Assembly (NCBI GenBank): GCA_030425945.1 | Contig: JAUHZL010000002.1 | Span: 1 to 42,181 of the forward strand | Source of the DNA: Alphaproteobacteria bacterium | GTDB taxonomy: Bacteria; Pseudomonadota; Alphaproteobacteria; Rhodobacterales; Rhodobacteraceae | DNA length: 42,181 nucleotides | Reading direction: 5' to 3' | In this document: piece by piece, positions 1 to 8,228 of the stretch | Numbering within the stretch: the stretch's first letter is position 1 | How the letters are laid out: each line of letters opens with the position of its first letter | Program-made: the position numbers and the translations under genes | The notes under the pieces: model-generated | The model's database searches: none | What the model was told of the DNA's origin: nothing | Seen by the model: the letters and a program-made list of their open reading frames with translations, nothing else

Positions 1-127
1 ACTACCTCGCCGCAACCCTGCGCGCCATCCTCAACGGCCACCCACGATCCCGCATCGAAGACCTCATGCCTTGGCGACAAACACAGCCGTCAAGCCTCGC
101 CGCATAGGGCATCAACCTCGCGCTTAC
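1..127 (+). mobile_element. Right end of an IS66-family insertion sequence (truncated by window edge)
   Basis: Transposase C-terminal peptide followed 20 bp later by ...CGCTTAC at 121-127, i.e. GTAAGCG on the minus strand, the usual start of IS66-family terminal repeats. Confidence 0.8.
3..107 (+). CDS. IS66 family transposase, C-terminal fragment (5' end outside window)
   Basis: Frame from 3 reads YLAATLRAILNGHPRSRIEDLMPWRQTQPSSLAA-stop; the NGHPxSRIxDLxPW signature is typical of the IS66 TnpC C-terminus. Confidence 0.85.
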   Translation, partial: YLAATLRAILNGHPRSRIEDLMPWRQTQPSSLAA

Positions 128-194
128 CGCCCAGCGGTACGGCAAGCGCCAGAATGAGCCCGCCCCAGCTCAGGATTGCCCGGACCGCCTGCAT
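128..194 (-). pseudogene. N-terminal remnant of a membrane protein gene interrupted by the IS66 element
   Basis: ATG at 194 (minus) preceded by GAGG; reads MQAVRAILSWGGLILALAVPLG.. (hydrophobic) and then meets the IS terminus at 127. Lies 17 bp downstream of the 212-688 gene. Confidence 0.55.
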
Positions 195-211
195 GGGCGA
201 CCTCGCCCGTC

Positions 212-688
212 TCAGGCCGGTTCCAGGACGAAATGGGCTTCGAGGCTGGTATCGCCGGACCGCGGCATGACCGGGCGCAGGAACACCGTGCGGAATTCCC
301 CGCTGTCATAGGCGAGGTGACCGTGCGGCTGGCCGAAGGCGGGCACGATCTGCGGCATCTCCAGCCGGAACACGCCGTTCCGGTCCGTCAGGGTCGCGCC
401 GTGGCTGTGCCAGTCGCGCTCGTGGCCCTCGGTGGTGTGGGCCCAGATCTGGATCCGTTGCCCTGCCAACGGCATCCCGTCGCCAGCCCGCCGCACGGTT
501 CCGGTCATCCAGAAGCCGCCGCCCCCGATCCGGTCCACGATCGGCGCGCCGGGACGATAGTTGTTGGCGCCGCCCCGCATCGTCCGGGTCGGCGCAAGGC
601 CCTGTGCCTCGGCCGGGGCGCGGGGCAGGGTCGCGCCGGTCAGGAGCGTGGCGGAACCGGTCAGAAGAACGTGGCGTCGGGTGATCAT
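212..688 (-). CDS. Tat-exported intradiol ring-cleavage dioxygenase-like protein
   Basis: MITRRHVLLTG...APAEA twin-arginine-like leader; beta-sandwich pattern with GTVRRAGDGMPLAGQRIQIWAH...TDRNGVFRLEMP...QPHGHL, resembling the intradiol dioxygenase fold with an HxH pair. Confidence 0.7.
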   Translation of the reverse strand: MITRRHVLLTGSATLLTGATLPRAPAEAQGLAPTRTMRGGANNYRPGAPIVDRIGGGGFWMTGTVRRAGDGMPLAGQRIQIWAHTTEGHERDWHSHGATLTDRNGVFRLEMPQIVPAFGQPHGHLAYDSGEFRTVFLRPVMPRSGDTSLEAHFVLEPA

Positions 689-822
689 GCGGCCTCCTCG
701 CGGGCGTGGGGTCTCGGTCCGAAGTCGCCGGGGCAAGGAAAGGCTAACACCGCCCAGCCCGACCGATCCAGTTCCCGCAACGCCCGCGGCACCTCCGGGC
801 ATCCCACAACTGCGTGAGGCCG

Positions 823-1884
823 TCAGAGACTGTCCGCAATCCCTAGCGCCATCGCCGCGGTGCCCGCCCGCCCGCCGAGATCGGGCGTGTGCCGTGCCGG
901 ATCCGCGAGCGCAGCCTCGAGACCCGCCCGGATCCCTGTGGCGGCGTCGGCCAAGTCCGGACGGTCGTGCCGCTCGGCCAGCCAGTCGAGCAGCATCGCC
1001 GCCGAGCCGATCAGCGCCGCCGGGTTGGCCACATCACGCCCGGCGATATCCGGCGCGCTGCCATGTTGCGCCTGCGCCATGGCGTGATCGGTCCCGGCAT
1101 TCAGCGACGCGGCAAGGCCGAGACTGCCCGACAACTCGCCCGCGAGATCCGACAGGATGTCCCCGTACATGTTGGTGGTAACGATGACATCGTAGCGCTC
1201 CGGGGCGCGCACGAGGTGGGCGGCCATCGCGTCGACCAGCACCTCGTCATAGGCGATGTCCGGATGCCGCTCGGCCTGCTTGCGGCATTCTTCGAGAAAC
1301 AGACCGTCCGACAGCCGCAGGACATTGGCCTTGTGCACCGCCGTGACATGCCGGGCGGGGCGCATGGCCGCCATGCGGAACGCCGCGTCCGCGATCTGGG
1401 CACAGGCGCGCCGGGTGATCTTGCGCAGGGCCAGCGCCATGTCAGGGTCGGGCATGACCTCGCCGGGGCCCGCGTGCATGTTGCGGTCAGCGTAGAAGCC
1501 TTCCGTGTTCTCGCGCAGGATCACCAGGTCGAACGGACGTCCCAGCGGGCTGGGCAACACCGCCCGGGTCGTGGCCGGGCGGATGTTGGCAAACAGGTCG
1601 AGGGCCACGCGCAGCACCCCCGACGGGTTGCGCCCGCCTTTTGCGACAGGCGGATACGCGTTGTGCGACACCGGCCCCAGCACGATCCCGTCGGCGGCGC
1701 GGGCGGCCGCAAGCACGGGGTCCGGGATCGTCGTCCCGCTGGCCGCGAGCGCGTCGAATCCGATCGCGATCTCCTCCATCTCCAGCCCGAGGCCGAAGCG
1801 CCGGTCCGCAGCGGCCAGCACGGTCCGGGTGGCACGCACGATCTCCGGGCCGATCCCGTCACCCGGCAGCAGCAGCAGCTTCAT
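823..1884 (-). CDS. Isocitrate/isopropylmalate/tartrate dehydrogenase family protein
   Basis: MKLLLLPGDGIGPEIV..., ..DLVILRENTEGFYADR.., ..VTAVHKANVLRLSDGLF.., ..NMYGDILSDLAGELSGSLGLAASLN.. family signatures; 4-bp ATGA overlap with the upstream gene. Confidence 0.9.
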   Translation of the reverse strand: MKLLLLPGDGIGPEIVRATRTVLAAADRRFGLGLEMEEIAIGFDALAASGTTIPDPVLAAARAADGIVLGPVSHNAYPPVAKGGRNPSGVLRVALDLFANIRPATTRAVLPSPLGRPFDLVILRENTEGFYADRNMHAGPGEVMPDPDMALALRKITRRACAQIADAAFRMAAMRPARHVTAVHKANVLRLSDGLFLEECRKQAERHPDIAYDEVLVDAMAAHLVRAPERYDVIVTTNMYGDILSDLAGELSGSLGLAASLNAGTDHAMAQAQHGSAPDIAGRDVANPAALIGSAAMLLDWLAERHDRPDLADAATGIRAGLEAALADPARHTPDLGGRAGTAAMALGIADSL

Positions 1885-2963
1885 GGGGTGCGCCCCTGCG
1901 CATCCCGCACGAGGGCCGCCATGCGATAGACGCCATGCGCCATCTTCGAATAGGGCGCGGTCAGGAAGAACGCCAAAACCGTCCCCAGGTGCACTGCCAG
2001 CAGGCCCGGCACCAGCGCCGTTCCGGTCGCGGCATAGAGGGCAAGCCCGGTCAGCGCCGTCAGGGTCAGGATCAGCACGAAGGCCATTTCGCCGCCCCAG
2101 AGCTCGGGCGCGCCAAGGTGCCGCTCGGCCTTCAGCTTCAGCGCCACGAGGCCCGCGCCGCCGATCACCATCAGCAGGCCACCCGGCACCCCCAGCAGTT
2201 TTGGCACCGCGAAGGGACCGTAGGGCGCCTCCATTCCCAGACCGTAGTGCATCACCGTGCCCGACGAGGTCGACGCGAAGCAGAGCAGGAAGCCCCACAT
2301 CATCGCCTGGTGCGCATGGCGGCGCGCGTTCGAGAAGCGGTCGCCCTTCTCGTAGTTGCAGCCCTGTCCCTGTCCGCCCCCGAGGTTCTTCATCCGGGCG
2401 GCGTCGCGCAGGGCGGCGGCCAGCTCGGCCAGCGTCACGCGCCTTCCGCCGGTTTCGCGCCAGTAGCGCCGCAGTCCGATCGCGAAGGCGAAGACCGGCA
2501 GCAGGAAGGCGGGCAGGAAGATCGCGACCATCGTGCCATGGGCGAGAGCGGCATAGAACCCGTCCCCGGAGGCCGGGCGCAGGGTCGAAATCGCCCAGAA
2601 CAGGCCCGCCAGCGCCGCGATCAGTGCCAGCCCCAACGCGACGCCCGAGCGGTGGAACATGCCCGCGAAGGCCCCCGGCCAGGCAAAGCGCTCCCAGCTT
2701 TCGGCACGCACTTCCGCCAGCGCACGGGGCAGGTTCAGGTCGAACTCGTGCGGCGCGGTATACTGGCAGGCGTGATAGCAGCCCCGGCAGTTGTGGCAGA
2801 GGTTCGCGAGCTGCGTGAGATCGGCGTCGGTGAAGGCGCGTTCCTTGAACATCGCGGGAAAGACCGAGCAATACCCCTCGCAATAGCGGCAGGCGTTGCA
2901 GATCTCGACCTGGCGGCGGGCCTCGTCGGTCGCGGTCAGTGGAAAGGCGATATCAAGCGACAT
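1881..2963 (-). CDS. tcuB: Tricarballylate utilization 4Fe-4S/membrane protein TcuB-like
   Basis: Ferredoxin-like Cys clusters CNACRYCEGYC and CHNCRGCYHAC followed by several TM segments; immediately downstream of tcuA-like gene. Confidence 0.88.
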   Translation of the reverse strand: MSLDIAFPLTATDEARRQVEICNACRYCEGYCSVFPAMFKERAFTDADLTQLANLCHNCRGCYHACQYTAPHEFDLNLPRALAEVRAESWERFAWPGAFAGMFHRSGVALGLALIAALAGLFWAISTLRPASGDGFYAALAHGTMVAIFLPAFLLPVFAFAIGLRRYWRETGGRRVTLAELAAALRDAARMKNLGGGQGQGCNYEKGDRFSNARRHAHQAMMWGFLLCFASTSSGTVMHYGLGMEAPYGPFAVPKLLGVPGGLLMVIGGAGLVALKLKAERHLGAPELWGGEMAFVLILTLTALTGLALYAATGTALVPGLLAVHLGTVLAFFLTAPYSKMAHGVYRMAALVRDAQGRTP

Positions 2964-4356
2964 GTGCAGCGGCCTCCTGTCCCGCGATGCGTCCGAAGAC
3001 GGTCCCGATGGTCATGCCGAACCCGGCGAGGTAACCCTGACCGAGGATCGAGCCGGCCATGATCTCGCCGGCGGCCCAGACGTTGTCGTAGCGCCCGCCC
3101 GTGCCGGTGACGCGCGCGGTCTCGTCCACCTTCAGCCCGAGGTAGGTGAAGGTCACGCCGGGGCGCAGCGAGTAGCCGTAGAACGGCCCTTTCTCGATCG
3201 GGCGCGCCCAGTTGGTCTTGGCCGGGGTCAGCCCCTCGGTGGCCAGCCCGTCCAGTTCGGTCGCATGGAAGCGGCCCGGACGGCAGGCGGCGTTGAAGGC
3301 GTCCACCGTCTCGCGCAGCTTCGTGCCCGAGATGCCCAGTTGCTGGCCCAGCCCCTCGATGGTGTCGGCGACCACCGGCGGATAGACCGAGGGCATGAAG
3401 TCGTTGATGCTCTGGCTGTCGATGATCGCATAGGCGACCTGGTCGGGCTGGGTGGCCACCAGCCGTCCCCAGATGGCATAGCGCTTGGGCCAGACGTCCT
3501 CGCCCTCGTCGTAGAAGCGCGCGCCGTCCTTGTTGACCACGATGGAGAAGGGCACGCAGTCGAGACGGGTCACGATGCCGCCGTCGTACTTCGGCGCCCG
3601 TCCGTCGATGGCGACGGCGTGGCACTGGGTCGGGTCGCCGACGCTTTCGGCGCCCTGGTCGAGCATGTCCTTAAGCACCACGCCCCGGTTGTAAGGCGTG
3701 CCCCGGATCAGGAAGTTGCGCGCCGCCGGTCCCCAGGCCCGGGCCAGCCAGTCGATATCCGCCTGGAACCCGCCGGAGGCCAGCACGACGGCGCGGCCTT
3801 CGATCCGGACGGGGTGGCCCGCGATCTCGGCCTCGACCGCGCGGAAATGGCCGTCGCGGATATCGACGTGGCGGACCTGCGCCTCGTAGACCACGGTCAC
3901 CCGCAGGTCCTCCGCGGTGTTGTAATAGGCGTTCACCAGCGCCTTGCCGCCGCCGAGGAAGAAGGCGTTGGTCCGGCTCAGCGACAGCGTCCCCGAAAGC
4001 GACGGCTGGAACCGGACGCCATGCGCCTCCATCCAGGGCAGGCAGGTTTCGGACGTGCGGATCGTCATGCGGGCGAGCGCCTCGTCGGTCTCGCCCTTGG
4101 TCACCCGGATCAGGTCGTCGAAATACTCGTCCTCGCCATAGGTGTCGGTCAGCACCGACAGCGGGCCGCCGTGCATGCAGCGGAAGTTGCGGGTATGGCG
4201 CGAGTTGCCGCCCCGGTAGGGCTTCGGCGCGCCTTCCAGCAGCACGACGCGCGCGCCGCGTTCGGCGGCCTCGATGGCGGCGCAGAGCGCGGCATTGCCG
4301 CCGCCCACCACGACGACATCCCAGTCGGTTGCGGTCAGGTCGGTCAGATCGGTCAC
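2953..4356 (-). CDS. tcuA: FAD-dependent tricarballylate dehydrogenase TcuA-like
   Basis: GTG start (VTDLTDLTATDWDVVVVGGGNAALCAAIEAAERGARVVLLEGAP) with Rossmann FAD motif; HTRNFRCMH and C-terminal GGRYDNVWAAGEIMAGSILGQGYLAGFGMTIG typical of fumarate reductase/TcuA flavoproteins. The long upstream extension in the ORF track is not coding. Confidence 0.9.
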   Translation of the reverse strand: MTDLTDLTATDWDVVVVGGGNAALCAAIEAAERGARVVLLEGAPKPYRGGNSRHTRNFRCMHGGPLSVLTDTYGEDEYFDDLIRVTKGETDEALARMTIRTSETCLPWMEAHGVRFQPSLSGTLSLSRTNAFFLGGGKALVNAYYNTAEDLRVTVVYEAQVRHVDIRDGHFRAVEAEIAGHPVRIEGRAVVLASGGFQADIDWLARAWGPAARNFLIRGTPYNRGVVLKDMLDQGAESVGDPTQCHAVAIDGRAPKYDGGIVTRLDCVPFSIVVNKDGARFYDEGEDVWPKRYAIWGRLVATQPDQVAYAIIDSQSINDFMPSVYPPVVADTIEGLGQQLGISGTKLRETVDAFNAACRPGRFHATELDGLATEGLTPAKTNWARPIEKGPFYGYSLRPGVTFTYLGLKVDETARVTGTGGRYDNVWAAGEIMAGSILGQGYLAGFGMTIGTVFGRIAGQEAAAHVA

Positions 4357-5024
4357 GGTGTCTCCCCAGCAAGGCGTCGGAACTGGCGCAGCCGCACCCG
4401 GTGGGCGGCTTCGATATGGGCGCGCATCGCGCTCTCGGCGGCGTCTCCGTCGCGGGCGCTCAGGGCGTCGAGGATCGCGGCGTGTTCGCGGACGGCTTCG
4501 GCGGCGCGGTCGCCTTCCTCCATCGTCGAGGGGCCGAGGATCAGCAGGGTCTTCTGCACGGCCTGCACGGCCTGGCCGAGGAACCGGTTCTTCGCGGTAT
4601 TCAGCAGGGCGCCGTGGAACTGGCGGTTCAGCTCGTAGAGCCGGGCCACGTCGCCCTGCGATGTCGTCATCTCGGCGTTGATGGCGGCCAGCTCGGCCAG
4701 CTCCATGTTCGACCCGGCGCGGGCCGCAAAGCGGGCGGCGGTGCTTTCGAGCACCGCGCGCATCTCGTAAAGCTCGGTCACTTCGGCATAGTCCAGCGCC
4801 CGGACAGCGGCCCCGACCCGCGGGACATGGACCACGAGGCCATCGGCCTCCAGTTGCCGGATTGCTTCGCGGACCGGTGTGCGGCTGATCCCCAGTCGCG
4901 CCGCGAGGTCGGTTTCGAGCAGGCGGTCGTGGGGCTTCAGGATCCCGGCGCGGATTTCCTCCACGAGGCGGGCATAGGCATCGCGTCCCTGTCCCTGCTC
5001 GGGTGACGTCCGGGTGCCGGCCAC
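4353..5024 (-). CDS. GntR family transcriptional regulator (FCD/FadR subfamily)
   Basis: wHTH LLETDLAARLGISRTPVREAIRQLEADGLV and helical FCD domain. GTG at 5024 chosen because AAAGGAT precedes it; alternative starts ATG 5054 or TTG 5078. Overlaps tcuA start by 4 bp. Confidence 0.88.
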   Translation of the reverse strand: MAGTRTSPEQGQGRDAYARLVEEIRAGILKPHDRLLETDLAARLGISRTPVREAIRQLEADGLVVHVPRVGAAVRALDYAEVTELYEMRAVLESTAARFAARAGSNMELAELAAINAEMTTSQGDVARLYELNRQFHGALLNTAKNRFLGQAVQAVQKTLLILGPSTMEEGDRAAEAVREHAAILDALSARDGDAAESAMRAHIEAAHRVRLRQFRRLAGETP

Positions 5025-5052
5025 GGGGTGATCCTTTGCATTGCCAATTTGC

Positions 5053-5078
5053 ATCCGTGTGAATACAAGCGGATACAA
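5053..5078. promoter_or_regulatory. Putative operator: 10-bp-period direct repeat GAATACAA-GC-GGATACAA within an imperfect ATCCG..CGGAT dyad
   Basis: Located between the divergent GntR-tcu and AbrB/GGT gene sets; direct reading of the sequence. Confidence 0.45.
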
Positions 5079-5104
5079 AGCCCGTCAACGACCCCGGTTC
5101 CGCC

Positions 5105-6181
5105 ATGCCCCTCGCCTCGCTCTCGCCTCTCGCCCGCCGGGCCATGACCGCAGGGCTGGCGCTGGTCGGGGCCGGGGTGTTCTGGGGGCTGGGTCTGCCG
5201 CTGCCGTTCCTGTTCGGTCCGATGGCGGCCTGCCTCGTCGGGGCGCTGGCGGGACTGCCGCTGAAGGGCCTGGGGCAGATCGGCGTCGCTGCCCGCACCA
5301 TCCTCGGGGTGGCGGTCGGGGCGTCCCTGACCCCCGAGGTCGTCGCCAAGCTGCCGCAGATGGCCGCGTCCGTCGCGTTGATCCCGCTGTATATCGCGCT
5401 GATCGGCCTGATCGGCGTGCCGTTCTTCCATCGCGTCTGCGGCTTCGACCGGGTCACCTCGTGGTACGCCTCGATGCCAGGCGGGCTGCAGGACATGGTG
5501 ATCTTCGGGCAGGAGGCCGGGGGCGACGTCCGCGCGCTGTCCCTGATCCATGCCACGCGCGTGCTGATCATCGTCACCGTCGCGCCGATCATCCTGACGC
5601 AAGGCTTCGGCGCGGCGCTGTCGAACCCCATCGGCGCCCCGGCGTCGACCCTGCCGTGGCACGAACTGGTGCTCATGGCCGCCGCGGCGCTGGTCGGCTG
5701 GAAGGGCGGCGAGAAGATCGGCCTCTTCGGGGCCTCCATCCTCGGCCCGATGATCGTGACCGCCGCGCTGTCGCTGGGCGGCATCATCCATTTCCGCCCG
5801 CCTGCCGAGGCCATCGTCACCGCGCAGTACTTCATCGGTCTCGGGATCGGGGTCGGGTATGTCGGTGTCACGCTGTATGAACTGCGCCGCGACGTTCTCG
5901 CGGGTGTGGTCTTCGTCCTGATCCTTGCCGCCCTCGCCGCCGCCTTTACCGAGGTCGTCGTGCTCTTCGGTCTCGCCTCGTCGCCGGTCGCGGGCTTCCT
6001 TGCCTTCGCGCCCGGCGGGCAGGCCGAGATGACGGTGCTGGCGATCATCGTCGGCGCGGATCTGGGCTATGTCATCGTCCATCACCTGACACGCGTCCTG
6101 CTGGTCATCACCGGGGCGCCGCTGGCCGCGCGCCTGTTCCGGGCGACGCGGGACGTCACCGAGAGGGAGTCGCGGAAATGA
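5105..6181 (+). CDS. AbrB family (AmoA-like) polytopic membrane protein, putative transporter
   Basis: Multiple TM segments with the duplicated LPLPFLFGPMAACLVGALAG / GLFGASILGPMIVTAALSLGG pattern of AbrB-type permeases. Confidence 0.8.
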   Translation: MPLASLSPLARRAMTAGLALVGAGVFWGLGLPLPFLFGPMAACLVGALAGLPLKGLGQIGVAARTILGVAVGASLTPEVVAKLPQMAASVALIPLYIALIGLIGVPFFHRVCGFDRVTSWYASMPGGLQDMVIFGQEAGGDVRALSLIHATRVLIIVTVAPIILTQGFGAALSNPIGAPASTLPWHELVLMAAAALVGWKGGEKIGLFGASILGPMIVTAALSLGGIIHFRPPAEAIVTAQYFIGLGIGVGYVGVTLYELRRDVLAGVVFVLILAALAAAFTEVVVLFGLASSPVAGFLAFAPGGQAEMTVLAIIVGADLGYVIVHHLTRVLLVITGAPLAARLFRATRDVTERESRK

Positions 6182-7968
6182 GCTTCACCACCCGTCCGGA
6201 ACTGGCCGGAACCTTCGGCATGACGGCCTCGACGCACTGGATTGCGTCCGCTGTCGGGATGAAACTGCTGGAAGCGGGCGGCACCGCGGCCGATGCCGCT
6301 GCGGGCATGGGCTTCACGCTGAACGTGGTCGAGCCGCATCTGAACGGACCGCTCGGGGACATGCCCGCGCTCTGGCGCGGGGCGGGCGACGCGGCGCCGA
6401 CGATGTACTGCGGTCAGGGCACGGCCCCCGCCGCGGCCACGATCGCCCACTACCGGTCCGAGGGGCTGGACCTGATCCCGGGATCGGGCCTGCTGGCAAC
6501 GGTGGTTCCGGGCGCGTTCGATGCCTGGATGCTGCTGCTCCGGGATCACGGCCGCGTGCCGCTGCGCGAGGTGATGGAACCCGCCATCCACTATGCCCGG
6601 CACGGCCACCCCGTGCTGGCGCGCGTCAGTGCCACCATCGCGGGGCTGACCGAGTTCTTCCGGGCCGAATGGCCGACCTCCGCGGAGGTCTGGATGCCGG
6701 GCGGTGCGGCCCCGGAGCCGGGCGCCCTGTTCGCCAATCCGGCGCTGGCCGACTTCTGGGAGCGCCTGCTGGCCGAGGCGGAAGCCGTTAAGGGCCGCGA
6801 AGCCCAGATCGAGGCCGCCCGCCGCGCCTTCTATGAAGGGTTCGTGGCCGAACACATCGACACCTACCTGCGCGATGCCTGCGTGATGGATGCCGCTGGC
6901 GGACGTCGGAAGGGAGTGCTGACCGGGCAGGACATGGCGGGCTGGCGCGCCACCACGGAAGCCGCCGTTTCGACCACGCACCATGGCTGGACCGTCTGGA
7001 AGGGCGGCTTCTGGACACAAGGTCCGGTCCTGTTGCAAACGCTGAACCTGCTCGAGGACACCGGGCTCGGCGATCTCGACCCCGTCGGGGATGCCTTCGT
7101 CCACCGGGTGGCCGAGGCGCTGAAACTCGCCTTCGCGGACCGCGAGGCCTACTACGGCGACCCCGACCATTTCGACATCCCGGCCGCGACGCTCCTGTCG
7201 AAGGACTACGCCCATGCCCGCCGCGCGCTGATCGGCGAGAGCGCGTCGCAGGACCAGCGGCCCGGCGATCTGCCCGGGCTCGAGGGACTTGCCGCCGCCT
7301 TCCTCGCCCGCGCCGCGCGCAAGCCGGAGGCGGGACCGGGTGTCGGTGCCGGTGAGCCGACCATGGCCCACCTGACCGGTCGGCGGGGCGACACCGTCCA
7401 CATCGACGTCATCGACCGCTGGGGCAACATGTTCTCGGGCACGCCGTCGGGCGGCTGGCTGCAGTCGAACCCGGTGGTCCCGGGTCTCGGCGTGCCGCTG
7501 AACACGCGGGCGCAGATGTTCTGGCTCGATCCCGGTCTGCCGACCTCGCTGACCCCCGGCGCCCGGCCGCGCACCACGCTGTCGCCGTCGATGGCGGAAG
7601 CGCCCGACGGCACCCGGCTTGCGTTCGGCACCCCAGGCGGGGACCAGCAGGACCAGTGGCAGGCGAGCTTCCTGCTGCGCGTCATCCACCACGGCATGAA
7701 CCTGCAGGAGGCCATCGACGCGCCGCTGTTCCACACCGCCCACCTGCAGGCCAGCTTCTACCCGCGCGGCACCAAGCCCGGTCACCTGCTGGCCGAACCG
7801 GCGTTCGGCGAGGCCGTGCTGGACGCGCTGCGGGCCCGGGGGCACCGGCTTGAGGTGTCGGCTCCGTGGGCCGCCGGCCGGCTGACCGCGACCAGCCGCA
7901 GCCCCGAAGGGCTGCTGCGCGGCGCCGCGACCCCGCGCCTGATGCAGGCCTATGCCATCGGGCGCTGA
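6178..7968 (+). CDS. Gamma-glutamyltransferase family Ntn-hydrolase
   Basis: TASTHWIASAVGMKLLEAGGTAADAAAGMGFTLNVVEPH N-terminus; putative nucleophile region GDTVHIDVIDRWGNMFSGTPSGG; GTPGGDQQDQW C-terminal motif. ATGA overlap with the preceding gene. Confidence 0.88.
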   Translation: MSFTTRPELAGTFGMTASTHWIASAVGMKLLEAGGTAADAAAGMGFTLNVVEPHLNGPLGDMPALWRGAGDAAPTMYCGQGTAPAAATIAHYRSEGLDLIPGSGLLATVVPGAFDAWMLLLRDHGRVPLREVMEPAIHYARHGHPVLARVSATIAGLTEFFRAEWPTSAEVWMPGGAAPEPGALFANPALADFWERLLAEAEAVKGREAQIEAARRAFYEGFVAEHIDTYLRDACVMDAAGGRRKGVLTGQDMAGWRATTEAAVSTTHHGWTVWKGGFWTQGPVLLQTLNLLEDTGLGDLDPVGDAFVHRVAEALKLAFADREAYYGDPDHFDIPAATLLSKDYAHARRALIGESASQDQRPGDLPGLEGLAAAFLARAARKPEAGPGVGAGEPTMAHLTGRRGDTVHIDVIDRWGNMFSGTPSGGWLQSNPVVPGLGVPLNTRAQMFWLDPGLPTSLTPGARPRTTLSPSMAEAPDGTRLAFGTPGGDQQDQWQASFLLRVIHHGMNLQEAIDAPLFHTAHLQASFYPRGTKPGHLLAEPAFGEAVLDALRARGHRLEVSAPWAAGRLTATSRSPEGLLRGAATPRLMQAYAIGR

Positions 7969-8135
7969 GGTCCGCGGACGCTGCACCGGCAAAAAGAAGC
8001 GCGCGCGGCACAGCTTCTGCGTGTGCCTGCGCCGCATCCGCGAAGAAACCTGCATTAGATTCATTAATCGCTAAGAATTATTCGTTTGCCGCTTCCCGCC
8101 GCTCGTGAAACATTCTGTCGCACTAGGGAGCGAGT

Positions 8136-8147
8136 TCTTGCGCAAGA
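8136..8147. promoter_or_regulatory. Perfect 12-bp palindrome TCTTGCGCAAGA upstream of the TctC-like gene
   Basis: Direct sequence symmetry in the 260-bp intergenic region. Confidence 0.35.
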
Positions 8148-8158
8148 TCAGGCGTTTG

Positions 8159-8183
8159 GCGGTCCGGCATTGGCCGGAGCCGC
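8159..8183 (+). promoter_or_regulatory. Potential leader hairpin GCGGTCCGGC-ATTG-GCCGGAGCCGC
   Basis: 10 pairs with one bulged C, in the presumed 5' UTR of the TctC-like gene. Confidence 0.4.
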
Positions 8184-8228
8184 ACGGGTCCGTCTTGCCG
8201 GTCGTTCCCGCGCAACCGGGAGGACAAT

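Noticed and set aside
823-2883. 686-aa ORF fusing the dehydrogenase with an upstream Arg/Gly-rich segment
   Set aside because: The upstream part is an out-of-frame reading of tcuB; MKLLLLPGDGIGPE at 1884 is the natural start.
2953-6048. 1031-aa minus-strand ORF covering tcuA and extending across the GntR and AbrB genes
   Set aside because: Only the 2953-4356 part has tcuA homology; the rest is low-complexity shadow reading of better supported genes. GTG at 4356 is the real start.
7998-8024. GGCACA...TGTGCC as a terminator after the GGT gene
   Set aside because: Short 6-bp stem with no U-tract; not convincing.
8150-8180. TGGCGGTCCGGCATTGGC as a possible sigma54 promoter upstream of the tctC-like gene
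   Set aside because: Spacing between the GG and TTG elements is about 2 bp too long.
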